Shown in pieces: positions 1 to 6,571 of a DNA stretch of 9,196 bases. Source of the DNA: Hungateiclostridiaceae bacterium UBA3922 (GTDB lineage: Bacteria > Bacillota > Clostridia > Acetivibrionales > DTU013); assembly GCA_002386045.1 (NCBI GenBank), contig DGEQ01000057.1:1325-10520 (forward strand), read 5' to 3'. The notes beneath the pieces are model-generated. The model ran no database searches. It saw only the letters and a program-made list of their open reading frames with translations, and was not told the origin of the DNA. The first letter of the stretch is position 1. Every line of letters begins with the position of its first letter. Position numbers and translations under genes: made by a program.

Positions 1-687
1 GATTATTTCCTCCTCGGTCTGCCCCAGTGTCACCTGGTTCGATACCTGGAACATGTTCCCCGAAGCCTCGCTGTTTTCGCCGTAAGCACCCCTGACCACC
101 ACACCTATCTTGCTGCACGTCTCAAGGATGTTCTTTATATAACCCGTCATAGACAGCGCAGGCAGGTGGAGCATGACGGACGCCCTGATCCCCGTCCCCG
201 CATTCGTGGGACAGCATGTCAGGTAGCCGCTGACATTGTCGAATGCGAACCCAAGCTTTGCATCAAGCCTCGTATCCAGTTCATCACAACGTTTCCAGGC
301 CTCAGTAAGCTGCATGCCGGGATAGATGCACTGCAGCCTCAGGTGGTCCTCTTCGTTCACAAGTATGCTCACCCGCTCGTCCCTGCTTATGATGGCAGCC
401 CGCTCGTTCTGGCCTTCCGCGAATTCGGGACTGATCAGGTGCTTTTCGACAAGCAGTTGCCTGTCCAGCGGCTTCATGGCATTCATGTCGTAATATGTGA
501 ACCCGCTGCTGAAATCCGGGTCCCTGTCGGAAAATATGGCCTTTTTGACTTTCTCCAGTATCTCTGCTCTCTGGGCACGGGTAATGCGCGTTGAGAACGG
601 ATATGCCTCAAGGTTCCTCGCAAGTCTCACCCTGCTGCTGATCGCGATGTCCATGTCCTGGATCGGCTGCACGTTGTCCTGCATCAT
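1..687 (-). CDS. mcsB: McsB protein-arginine kinase, N-terminal 229 residues (cut by window edge)
   Basis: Phosphorylates arginine side chains on damaged proteins, which targets them to the ClpC-ClpP protease, and acts on CtsR. It belongs to the phosphagen (guanidino) kinase fold but uses protein arginine as substrate. Visible motifs are SSRVRLARN at residues 17-25 (ATP-phosphate contacts), NEEDHLR at 111-117, CPTNAGTGIRAS at 159-170 and RGAYGENSEASGN at 199-211, followed by FQVSNQ. The reading frame is open to position 1; the family is usually about 350 residues, so roughly the last third lies outside the window. The first ATG (687-685) overlaps the mcsA stop in an ATGA arrangement, which suggests translational coupling. 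A second in-frame ATG follows directly (684-682). A GGGGG run at 698-694 lies 6 or 9 nt upstream of these two starts, so either could be used. The motifs make identification firm. Confidence 0.96.
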   Translation of the reverse strand, partial: MMQDNVQPIQDMDIAISSRVRLARNLEAYPFSTRITRAQRAEILEKVKKAIFSDRDPDFSSGFTYYDMNAMKPLDRQLLVEKHLISPEFAEGQNERAAIISRDERVSILVNEEDHLRLQCIYPGMQLTEAWKRCDELDTRLDAKLGFAFDNVSGYLTCCPTNAGTGIRASVMLHLPALSMTGYIKNILETCSKIGVVVRGAYGENSEASGNMFQVSNQVTLGQTEEEII

Positions 688-1202
688 TCCGCACCCCCGT
701 TCTTCCCGCTGTTTTCGAGCTCCCGGATCCTGTCCCTCAGTTCCGCCGCCTTCTCATACTGTTCACTTTCGACGGCCGCGGCCAGTTCGGCCTTGAGCCT
801 CTCGATCTCATTGCTCGTTTTTATCTCATCCGCCAGACCGGCAGGTACTTTTCCCGTGTGCTCGGCGCTTCCGTGCAGCCTCCTGAGTATCGGTTCAAGG
901 TTCTCCCTGAACACCCTGTAGCAATTGGGGCAGCCAAGCTTGCCCATCCTCCTGAAATCATCGAAGCTCATCCCACATACGCTGCATCGGAGGACCGTCT
1001 GCTGCCCGATCCCCGGGTAATCAGCGCCGCCTCCCAGTCCGAACCCCCACAGCAGACTGCCCAGGCTCAACTGGGGACTGAACGTCAGCTTCCCCTTTTC
1101 TTCCGCGCACTGGCTGCACAGGTACATCTCAACCTTGTTGCCGTTGATTATCTGCGTGTAGTGCACGTTGGCTTCTCTCATGTGACACTGTTGGCACAAC
1201 AT
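684..1202 (-). CDS. mcsA: McsA, zinc-binding activator of McsB
   Basis: McsA binds and activates the arginine kinase McsB and works as an adaptor in CtsR regulation and ClpC-dependent proteolysis. The 172-residue protein has four CxxC pairs: C3/C6, C29/C32, C73/C76 and C91/C94, the expected zinc-binding pattern. A glycine-rich linker lies near residues 53-65. A C-terminal UVR-type helical hairpin (about 133-166, core EQYEKAAELRDRIREL) resembles the ClpC- and UvrB-binding motif. I chose the ATG at 1202-1200 because the Shine-Dalgarno AGGGAG (1216-1211) lies 8 nt upstream. An in-frame GTG at 1211-1209 overlaps that same ribosome site and would add only three residues. The gene sits 52 nt after ctsR and overlaps mcsB by 4 nt, the standard Firmicutes order. 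No hairpin that would split the operon is seen in the gap. Confidence 0.96.
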   Translation of the reverse strand: MLCQQCHMREANVHYTQIINGNKVEMYLCSQCAEEKGKLTFSPQLSLGSLLWGFGLGGGADYPGIGQQTVLRCSVCGMSFDDFRRMGKLGCPNCYRVFRENLEPILRRLHGSAEHTGKVPAGLADEIKTSNEIERLKAELAAAVESEQYEKAAELRDRIRELENSGKNGGAE

Positions 1203-1254
1203 ATGCGTCACTCCCTGTGATTATCCGTTAATGGAATTATTACCACAAATAAGG

Positions 1255-1713
1255 TCATGTCAAAAGGGCAGTCAGCATGTTTTTCAGTATCGTTGCCCTT
1301 ATTATGTCCCTGTCAGGCGCGCCTATACCGCCCAGGGCCTTGTCGCTGGTCGCCGCTTTCAGCAGAAGTCCTTCCCTTTCATTTATTACTTCATAATCCA
1401 GGAAATTGTTTATGAAAACTTCTGCAGACTGCTGCGAAATGCTGTCTCCCATCGAACTGATGATGTGCATCAGGTAATTTCCCGGCCTGTCGACATTGAC
1501 CCTCTTTATCTTGATATATCCGCCGCCTCCGCGCCTGCTTTCCACGTAATAGCCTCTCTCGGTGGTAAACCTGGTATCGATGACGTAATTTATCTGTGAG
1601 GGCACGCATTTGAAGTAATTAGCCAGTTCATTGCGCTGTATCTCGATGACACCGTCAGTCTCGTTGATCATCTGCTTGATGAATTCCTCGATAATGTCGC
1701 TCATCCTGGCCAT
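1255..1713 (-). CDS. ctsR: CtsR, repressor of class III heat-shock (clp) genes
   Basis: Winged-helix repressor that binds heptad direct repeats upstream of clp and its own operon, and releases them on heat stress. The 152-residue length is typical. The N-terminal DNA-binding domain contains FKCVPSQINYVIDTRFT (35-50) and the glycine-rich wing SRRGGGGYIKI (59-69). R61, just before the four glycines, corresponds to the wing arginine known as a McsB target in Bacillus-type CtsR. The C-terminal part (about 75-150) should be the dimerisation and McsB-contact region. The ATG at 1713-1711 is supported by AAGGGAG 9 nt upstream; a second Met at residue 4 is less well placed. It is first in the operon with mcsA and mcsB and is almost certainly autoregulated through the operator at 1760-1776. 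Confidence 0.97.
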   Translation of the reverse strand: MARMSDIIEEFIKQMINETDGVIEIQRNELANYFKCVPSQINYVIDTRFTTERGYYVESRRGGGGYIKIKRVNVDRPGNYLMHIISSMGDSISQQSAEVFINNFLDYEVINEREGLLLKAATSDKALGGIGAPDRDIIRATILKNMLTALLT

Positions 1714-1741
1714 GTGTGCTCACTCCCTTCATATGTTATAC

Positions 1742-1758
1742 TCAATAACGGTTATTGA
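1742..1758. repeat. 8-bp-arm palindrome beside the CtsR operator
   Basis: TCAATAAC (1742-1749) and GTTATTGA (1751-1758) are perfect inverted repeats around a single G. The palindrome lies in the ctsR 5' leader, one base downstream of the CtsR operator. With a one-base centre it is more likely a protein-binding site for a dimer than an RNA hairpin. It matches neither the CtsR direct repeat nor the HrcA CIRCE element. No function can be assigned. Confidence 0.6.
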
Positions 1759-1759
1759 T

Positions 1760-1776
1760 TTTGACTATCTTTGACT
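1760..1776 (-). promoter_or_regulatory. CtsR operator
   Basis: On the minus strand this reads AGTCAAA-GAT-AGTCAAA, a perfect fit to the CtsR consensus of two RGTCAAA heptads separated by NAN. It begins about 3 nt after the predicted transcription start of ctsR, where bound repressor would block RNA polymerase. This makes the operon autoregulated. It is the only clear CtsR site I found in the window. Confidence 0.93.
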
Positions 1777-1785
1777 TTCATATAT

Positions 1786-1814
1786 ATTATAATCCACATA
1801 AGGTCCATAATCAA
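1786..1814 (-). promoter_or_regulatory. Sigma-A-type promoter of ctsR-mcsA-mcsB
   Basis: The -35 TTGATT (1814-1809) and a perfect -10 TATAAT (1791-1786) are separated by 17 bp. The predicted start is near 1779, giving a leader of about 65 nt that contains the CtsR operator and the neighbouring palindrome. The fit and the operator position support each other. Confidence 0.85.
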
Positions 1815-1942
1815 GTCAGAATTGCCGGACTTTACAAACCGCAGGACTGCAGCCGCCGGAGTCCCGGCCGTCGCTCGGATACCCAAGTCTCCCGCAATAG
1901 TTGTGTTATCCTGCCATACATTTTGGCAAACCGGGAATCAGT

Positions 1943-1981
1943 AAAAAGTCCGGGATCCCTGGTTATCAACTGATCCCGGAC
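1943..1981 (-). terminator. Intrinsic terminator of the 603-residue membrane protein gene
   Basis: Ten-base arms (1981-1972 and 1957-1948; GTCCGGGATC pairing with GATCCCGGAC) enclose a 14-nt loop and are followed on the minus strand by TTTTT (1947-1943). The hairpin begins 20 nt after the TGA stop at 2002. This shows that the membrane protein gene ends transcription before the ctsR promoter. Confidence 0.9.
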
Positions 1982-2001
1982 CTTATTCCCGACAGCTGGA
2001 A

Positions 2002-3813
2002 TCATCCATTCTCGTTTCCTGTTTCCGGATCCACGCTGACCGGACCTGCGTCAAGCTGCATGCTGCCGGAACCCAGCGAGTTCTCCTGCCTGGCTGCAGC
2101 GCCAAGGATCGGGTCCGGCATTTGTGCCGCAAGATTTGCCGCCGGCGAAACCCGGTTCAGGTTATAAAGATTGCCCATGGAATCAATATCCTTTTCAGAA
2201 GCAGCATTGGCGATTACCTGACGGCTTTCCAGGAAACCACGGATGCCTTTGACGATCTCATCAAGGACAGCGTCTGCTTTCCTCATATCCATCACATAGC
2301 GCGCTCTTTTAAGGTTGTATGGACCCAAGCACGCGAATGTACAGCTTGTGATATCCGAAACTATCAGTGTCGGCGCAATAGAAGTCCTGACAACGACATT
2401 CTCGCTTCTGGCCGAATCAGTTATCGCCATGCCATAGGATAACTTCGATTCCGTGTAGGTACCTTCGCCTTTAAAGTAAATCAGTATGCTTTTGAAGTTG
2501 ATTTCAGCCCATGCGATATGAGCGATATTTACGGCAATGGACCCAAAAGACCACAGGAGCAACGGAAGGTAGAATGTATCCATGATCGGTTTGAACGCAG
2601 TCAGGTCGGGCAGATCCCTGTTGTTCAGGAACAGCAGCAACGCTGACAGGCATATGAGCAGATGACCGAAAGCAGAGGTGGCCAGTCTCATGATCGAATA
2701 AATCGCCGGGTATTTGACCTCCTCATAGATCGGCTGGGTCTCCTGGATCGTATCACCCGTAAAACTGCCTTTGTCCATGCTCCCTTCCATGATCAGCTCA
2801 GGTTTCATCTCGCAATAGATCCTGTTCGGCATTTCTTTATATCTCGATTTCGCCATTTCCCTGTCAAAGCTTATAAATATGTCTTTCGGATGCACATTCT
2901 CCTGCCAGTTGTCCATGTATTCGGAAACTTCCGTCCTGGGATCGAGCATATCGGCACGCTTCTTTGCCATGAACAATGCATCGAGAGTCGTAACGAGCAT
3001 GAGTATTACTGCGGTCACCAGGTAGACAGTCGGGTCCAGGGGTGCTTCCGGAATCCCTACCCCTTTCTTCAGCAGCACTTCAAAGACGACCGGAACAAGT
3101 ACCGCCAGAATGGTCATCGTAATCACACCGTTCAGTTTGATGGATTCGATCCTGAGCCTGTTGATTTTTTTGATAGTGACACTGGCAGGCCTCCAGATAA
3201 TAAGCAGCAGGATCGACATGATCAGGCCCATCCATTGCGGATAAGATGAATCGACCAGTTTCGTCAGCCCTACCGAACCGGACAGAACGGCAATGATAAA
3301 AACAAAAAGAAACATTAAGGAATACGCTGCCTTGTGAACTATGATCTGTATATAATTCCTGATGGGGTAAGGCAAAAACAGGAATTTCGGAAAAATGCTG
3401 AACACAAGCCTTTCGATCAGCGTAGAAGGTTCATTAAAGGTCGGGTTCTTCCTGCCGACGAGCATCTGCTCAAGATGCTTCGCTTCGTACATGAGCTCCG
3501 GCTCTACCGTAAGCGATTCGCTGGATGCAAGGTTTTTTGCCAGGCTTGCCGGTATGCCCCTTCCCACATAGAAACGGAAAATTTTAAGGAGCCCGTTGAC
3601 CAGGTATCTGACACCGATCCCAAGAAGCAACAGACTGACGATCAGGCTCACCCATCCGGCAGCCGAACCGCTGTCCAGGATACGGCTCCGGAGCATCAGC
3701 ACCGATATTGCTCCAAGCACGGTCCATACAAGTCCGCTGGCCAGGGATAGCAGTCCCTCCCTTTTGAACGGATTCGGGATATCAATAGAATCTGAACCGT
3801 ATTGAAACGACAT
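2002..3813 (-). CDS. Uncharacterised polytopic membrane protein, 603 residues
   Basis: I do not recognise the family. About eight hydrophobic segments are visible: residues 21-41, 53-76, 163-185, 193-208, 230-248, 261-282, 376-396 and 409-434. No signal peptide is apparent; the polar start MSFQYGSDSIDIPNPFKREG runs straight into the first segment. A soluble loop of about 80 residues (76-160) contains GRKNPTFNEP and LPYPIRNYIQ. A second soluble region (283-370) is charged, and a long C-terminal domain (440-603) ends in a low-complexity Ala/Ser/Gly/Asn tail from about 550. No ABC, transporter, kinase or protease motif is visible. The ATG at 3813 follows GGGGG (3825-3821) by 7 nt. The gene has its own promoter and terminator, so it is monocistronic. 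Function is unknown; a membrane scaffold or sensor is only one possibility. Confidence 0.9.
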   Translation of the reverse strand: MSFQYGSDSIDIPNPFKREGLLSLASGLVWTVLGAISVLMLRSRILDSGSAAGWVSLIVSLLLLGIGVRYLVNGLLKIFRFYVGRGIPASLAKNLASSESLTVEPELMYEAKHLEQMLVGRKNPTFNEPSTLIERLVFSIFPKFLFLPYPIRNYIQIIVHKAAYSLMFLFVFIIAVLSGSVGLTKLVDSSYPQWMGLIMSILLLIIWRPASVTIKKINRLRIESIKLNGVITMTILAVLVPVVFEVLLKKGVGIPEAPLDPTVYLVTAVILMLVTTLDALFMAKKRADMLDPRTEVSEYMDNWQENVHPKDIFISFDREMAKSRYKEMPNRIYCEMKPELIMEGSMDKGSFTGDTIQETQPIYEEVKYPAIYSIMRLATSAFGHLLICLSALLLFLNNRDLPDLTAFKPIMDTFYLPLLLWSFGSIAVNIAHIAWAEINFKSILIYFKGEGTYTESKLSYGMAITDSARSENVVVRTSIAPTLIVSDITSCTFACLGPYNLKRARYVMDMRKADAVLDEIVKGIRGFLESRQVIANAASEKDIDSMGNLYNLNRVSPAANLAAQMPDPILGAAARQENSLGSGSMQLDAGPVSVDPETGNENG

Positions 3814-3843
3814 CGTATAGCCCCCTTCATTTCAATTAGTACA

Positions 3844-3872
3844 ATTTTACAATACATTCTCGATTTTGTCGA
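3844..3872 (-). promoter_or_regulatory. Promoter of the 603-residue membrane protein gene
   Basis: The -35 TCGACA (3872-3867) and -10 TAAAAT (3849-3844) each have one mismatch to consensus and are separated by 17 bp. The predicted start is near 3837, giving a leader of about 24 nt that holds the ribosome site. The -35 box and part of the spacer lie within a perfect palindrome, which suggests repression. Confidence 0.7.
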
Positions 3873-3876
3873 GAAT
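3856..3876. promoter_or_regulatory. Operator-like palindrome over the -35 region
   Basis: ATTCTCGA (3856-3863) and TCGAGAAT (3869-3876) are perfect 8-bp inverted repeats around a 5-bp centre. They cover the -35 box and the upstream part of the spacer of the membrane protein promoter. The spacing suits a dimeric repressor. I cannot match it to a named regulator; it is not a CtsR site, CIRCE, or the Gram-positive LexA box. Confidence 0.6.
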
Positions 3877-3913
3877 CAATGCACCGTTATATTGCCCTGG
3901 TGAAACTTCCTGC

Positions 3914-3953
3914 ACGGCAATGGCCCCGGGGGATACTCCGGGGCCATTGCCGT
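3914..3953. terminator. Long perfect hairpin after the lipoprotein gene (no U-tract)
   Basis: Sixteen-base perfect arms (3914-3929 and 3938-3953, beginning ACGGCAATGGCCCCGG) enclose 8 nt, two further pairs of which can form. It lies 53 nt after the lipoprotein stop and 37 nt upstream of the next promoter palindrome. Neither strand has a T-run after the stem, so it is not a canonical intrinsic terminator. Its position between two tandem genes suggests termination, 3' end protection or insulation of the next promoter. Confidence 0.55.
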
Positions 3954-3985
3954 ACTTCCAAATGTATTCCATAACCGTGGGATTA

Positions 3986-4023
3986 ACTGTTTTTCATCCG
4001 ATAAAGCTACTGTTTTTCTTCCG
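3986..4023. repeat. 15-nt near-perfect direct repeat spanning the lipoprotein 3' end
   Basis: ACTGTTTTTCATCCG (3986-4000) and ACTGTTTTTCTTCCG (4009-4023) differ at one base and start 23 nt apart. The second copy contains the last codons and stop of the lipoprotein gene; the first lies just past the stop. This looks like a small tandem duplication at the gene end. Confidence 0.6.
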
Positions 4024-5035
4024 GTGGCGTCTCCTGCTTCTTTTCCGGCTGCGCTTCGGGCCTTGCCTTCACAGCAGCCGCATCAGCGGCGCCGTACCCC
4101 AGCCTGCGGTTCCTGGCGATCCTCCTGTAGACTGCTACGCAGACCCATGCGAACAATGCCAGCAATATCAACACGGGAAGTGCGGAAACTATAAACAGCA
4201 GGAAGCCGCCAAGGAATTCCACCACGCCAAGCAGGCTTCCTTTAAGGCTTTCCAGCAGTTTTTCGCCGTATGTCATGGGTTTGGCATCCGAACCCGGGCG
4301 TTTTTCATACATGTCGATCGTGATCGTTGACAGCTCCACCAGGCTGCTGAGTTTATTGAGCTTCCCTGTCAGGCTCTCGATCTGGTACCTGATCTCTGTG
4401 AGCTTGCTTTCCGCCTTGAATATCTGGTCGAGGTCATTAAGCTTTGCCAGGTAAGCCTCTATCTTTTCCTGCTCGAGCCGCAGCAGCCTCAGCCTTGACT
4501 CCACGTCATAATACTGCTCCGTCACATCATCGCCGTGGGTCGTATAGTTATAGACTTCCCCGATCCCGTTGAGCCTGTCCAGCACCGAATCGAACTTGCT
4601 CCTGTCGACCCTGAGGACGATGGTCCCTCTCTTGATGAATTTCACTTCTTCGTTGTCATACACGCGTTCAGTGTTTATGTTCGTCTCCTGTATGAAACCT
4701 ATGCCGTTGATGATCGTCTTGATGTTGCCGAAGGCAGTGTCGAAATTCTCGACTTCGATGGAAAGGTTGGCGCTGCGGATTATTTTCCTCTCATCCAGGA
4801 TCGGATTCGATATGTCATCCACCAGGTTCCCCAACCCGGCCAGCGAATCCCCATACGCAGCTTCTTCCGACGCCGCTTCCGGCAAGACATCATAACCGCT
4901 TCCAGCGGTGCTTCTGCCGGCACTGCTGCTCCGATCGGCAGGTGTAGTCATCTCCGCCTTTTTCGAAGCGCACCCTGCAGCGGCTGTCATCAGCAGGGAT
5001 GCTGCCAGGAACAGGCCAAACAGTTTTCTTTTCAT
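4007..5035 (-). CDS. DUF4349-family lipoprotein with C-terminal membrane anchor
   Basis: The 342-residue protein starts with a positively charged, hydrophobic signal peptide (MKRKLFGLFLAASLL) and a lipobox-like AAGC with the lipidated Cys at residue 22. It is therefore predicted to be anchored outside the membrane. A Ser/Thr/Ala-rich linker (about 23-70) leads to the DUF4349 domain (about 83-303). This holds KIIRSANLSIEV (84-95), GTIVLRVDRSKFD (137-149), a stretch with coiled-coil character (about 176-232) and STITIDMYEK (236-245). A transmembrane helix at about 276-303 is followed by a basic cluster (RRIARNRR) and a charged Pro/Glu/Lys tail. Lipid at one end and a helix at the other is normal for this family, whose biochemical role is unknown. 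The ATG at 5035 follows GGGGG (5047-5043) by 7 nt. It is divergent from the acetyltransferase gene. Confidence 0.9.
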   Translation of the reverse strand: MKRKLFGLFLAASLLMTAAAGCASKKAEMTTPADRSSSAGRSTAGSGYDVLPEAASEEAAYGDSLAGLGNLVDDISNPILDERKIIRSANLSIEVENFDTAFGNIKTIINGIGFIQETNINTERVYDNEEVKFIKRGTIVLRVDRSKFDSVLDRLNGIGEVYNYTTHGDDVTEQYYDVESRLRLLRLEQEKIEAYLAKLNDLDQIFKAESKLTEIRYQIESLTGKLNKLSSLVELSTITIDMYEKRPGSDAKPMTYGEKLLESLKGSLLGVVEFLGGFLLFIVSALPVLILLALFAWVCVAVYRRIARNRRLGYGAADAAAVKARPEAQPEKKQETPPEEKQ

Positions 5036-5079
5036 TTTTATTCCCCCTGTCCGCTTTGATTCGGATTTATCGTACCCAG

Positions 5080-5107
5080 GTTATACAGACGTGAACACGC
5101 CGGCAAA
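5080..5107 (-). promoter_or_regulatory. Weak candidate promoter of the lipoprotein gene
   Basis: TTTGCC (5107-5102) and TATAAC (5085-5080) with a 16-bp spacer. The -10 is good and the -35 poor, so an activator might be needed. The implied leader is about 38 nt. Small GC-rich inverted repeats (CGGCA/TGCCG at 5101-5120, GCCG/CGGC nearby) lie just upstream. Confidence 0.3.
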
Positions 5108-5151
5108 GTTCCCCATGCCGTCAGGCGGCTGGTCGGCGATAAAATTGCCTG

Positions 5152-5180
5152 TTCCGCACAGTGCCTTGCTCATATATAAT
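5152..5180 (+). promoter_or_regulatory. Candidate promoter of the Eis-like acetyltransferase gene
   Basis: A perfect -10 TATAAT (5175-5180) is preceded, with a 17-bp spacer, by a poor -35 TTCCGC (5152-5157). The start would be near 5187, giving a leader of about 70 nt. No better -35 is visible; TTGCCT at 5145-5150 is too far away. Confidence 0.4.
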
Positions 5181-5244
5181 TGAAGGAGGAACGCCTTTTT
5201 CAGAAGTAACACTTATTATAAAAGAAGGAACGCTCCAGCGGCGG

Positions 5245-5251
5245 AAGGAGG
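5245..5251 (+). promoter_or_regulatory. Ribosome binding site fixing the acetyltransferase start
   Basis: AAGGAGG lies 7 nt before the ATG at 5259 and is a full match to the anti-Shine-Dalgarno. It is the only canonical AAGGAGG serving a gene here; four minus-strand genes use GGGGG instead. Confidence 0.85.
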
Positions 5252-5258
5252 CAGTCAG

Positions 5259-6488
5259 ATGGAAGTAAGGCCTATAAGACCGGAAGAAAAAACTACGTTC
5301 GACAAGATCCAGACAATCGCTTTCATGTTCAGAAGGGACTTCAGCAAAGAGGAAAAAGAGGGCGGAACGCCCGGTGCGCAGCAACTTGTCAATGACGGCT
5401 ACAAAACAGGCCGCGCAGCATTCGACGACAACGGCAAGATGTGCTCCTGTTTCGACCTGATCCCCTACGAAGTGACCTTCGACGGCCACACAGTGCAGAT
5501 GGGCGGCATCGGCGGCGTCGCCTCGCTCCCGGAAGAAAGGGAAAAGAAATACATAAGGCATATTTTCGAATACGCAATGAACGAAATGTATGAGAACGGT
5601 TATGTATTCTCATACCTTTATCCGTTTTCACACGTCTATTACCGGAAATTCGGATATGAACTCAACATGACGACGAAAAACTACAGCATCCCGACCTCCT
5701 CGTTCAGGCAGTTCGCCCAGACGGGCCGGATGAGCATGGTGACGGACGACGCGGAGCGGCAGACAGTAAAAAAGATGTACGAAGAGTTCATAAAAGATAA
5801 AAACCTGTCGGTCGTCCGTACGGACAAGCTGTGGCAAAGGCGTTTCGACAACGATCCGTACAGGGACAGCGTATTCCTTTACATATGGTACGACAGCCAA
5901 AACGAAGCCAGGGGCTATGTCCAGTACCACACCGAAAAGTCCGGCGGCATAAAGGCCACCATCGTGATACGCGAACTGGTGTGGCTCGACCCGGAAGCCC
6001 TCAGGGGCATATTCGCATTTATGGGCAAGTTCGGGTCCCAGGTCGAAAAAATGGTATGGAAAGCCCCGTCATTCGTGGATCTTGTCCCGTTCTTCGACGA
6101 GCCGTATGATATCGGGCAGGAGATCCACATGTATGGCATGAACCGTATCGTCAACGTGCAAAAAGCACTTGAAACAATAGCGCTTCCCGAAGGCAGCGGC
6201 GAGGTCGTCATCAGGGTCCGGGACGGATTCTTCCCCATGAACACGGGAAATTACAGGATCTCCTGGAACGGCAGGAACCGCAGCGTTCAGAAAACCGATG
6301 CCGGATCCGTCCAAACCGGCGCCGGACCTGACCTTCTCTGCGACGTACAGGCACTGTCCCAGCTCGTCACCGGTTTCCTCACCCCCACAGATCTCGAAGT
6401 TGTCGGGAAAGTCAGGATCAATGCCAAAAGAGACGTGCTGTCGGAACTCTTCAGGCCAAAAAGGCTTTTCATAAACGATTACTTCTGA
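5259..6488 (+). CDS. Eis-like GNAT N-acetyltransferase with SCP2-type C-terminal domain
   Basis: The 409-residue protein has the Eis-family layout: an N-terminal GNAT domain (about 1-150), a second GNAT-like domain (about 150-295) and a sterol-carrier-like C-terminal domain (about 300-409). Signature segments are GGIGGVASLPEEREKKYIR (82-100) and YVFSYLYPFSHVYYRKFGYE (115-134). Y128 lines up with the general-acid tyrosine of mycobacterial Eis, and the chain ends in Phe (F409), as Eis does, where the terminal carboxylate serves in catalysis. Eis proteins transfer acetyl groups from acetyl-CoA to amines of aminoglycosides, peptides or proteins; the substrate here is unknown. Oddly, K97 replaces the glycine usually present in the acetyl-CoA pyrophosphate loop (R-x-x-G-x-x). 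The gene is a lone plus-strand unit, divergent from the lipoprotein gene and convergent with the EF-G paralogue. Confidence 0.9.
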   Translation: MEVRPIRPEEKTTFDKIQTIAFMFRRDFSKEEKEGGTPGAQQLVNDGYKTGRAAFDDNGKMCSCFDLIPYEVTFDGHTVQMGGIGGVASLPEEREKKYIRHIFEYAMNEMYENGYVFSYLYPFSHVYYRKFGYELNMTTKNYSIPTSSFRQFAQTGRMSMVTDDAERQTVKKMYEEFIKDKNLSVVRTDKLWQRRFDNDPYRDSVFLYIWYDSQNEARGYVQYHTEKSGGIKATIVIRELVWLDPEALRGIFAFMGKFGSQVEKMVWKAPSFVDLVPFFDEPYDIGQEIHMYGMNRIVNVQKALETIALPEGSGEVVIRVRDGFFPMNTGNYRISWNGRNRSVQKTDAGSVQTGAGPDLLCDVQALSQLVTGFLTPTDLEVVGKVRINAKRDVLSELFRPKRLFINDYF

Positions 6489-6571
6489 TGACCCCGGGGC
6501 TTCGGGTGATGACGGCAAAAGCAGGACGCCGGCAAGCGCACCTGCCCCTGTCCTGATCTGACGGCACGAAA

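Noticed and set aside
858..1220. Plus-strand reading frame opposite mcsA
   Set aside because: The minus-strand frame encodes four CxxC pairs and a UVR motif; the opposite frame is a shadow.
1714..2001. Small gene, T-box or riboswitch between ctsR and the membrane protein gene
   Set aside because: The gap is accounted for by the ctsR promoter and operator and the upstream gene's terminator; the middle part (about 1820-1930) has only short inverted repeats such as GGACT/AGTCC, and no T-box sequence.
2662..3249. Plus-strand reading frame opposite the membrane protein gene
   Set aside because: Rich in His, Arg and Asp, as expected of the complement of a hydrophobic protein; no ribosome site or recognisable domain.
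4535..5059. Plus-strand reading frame opposite the lipoprotein gene
   Set aside because: Antisense to a clear DUF4349 gene and without its own start signals.
5121..5561. Minus-strand reading frame overlapping the start of the acetyltransferase gene
   Set aside because: It covers the acetyltransferase ribosome site and GNAT signature, and encodes nothing recognisable.
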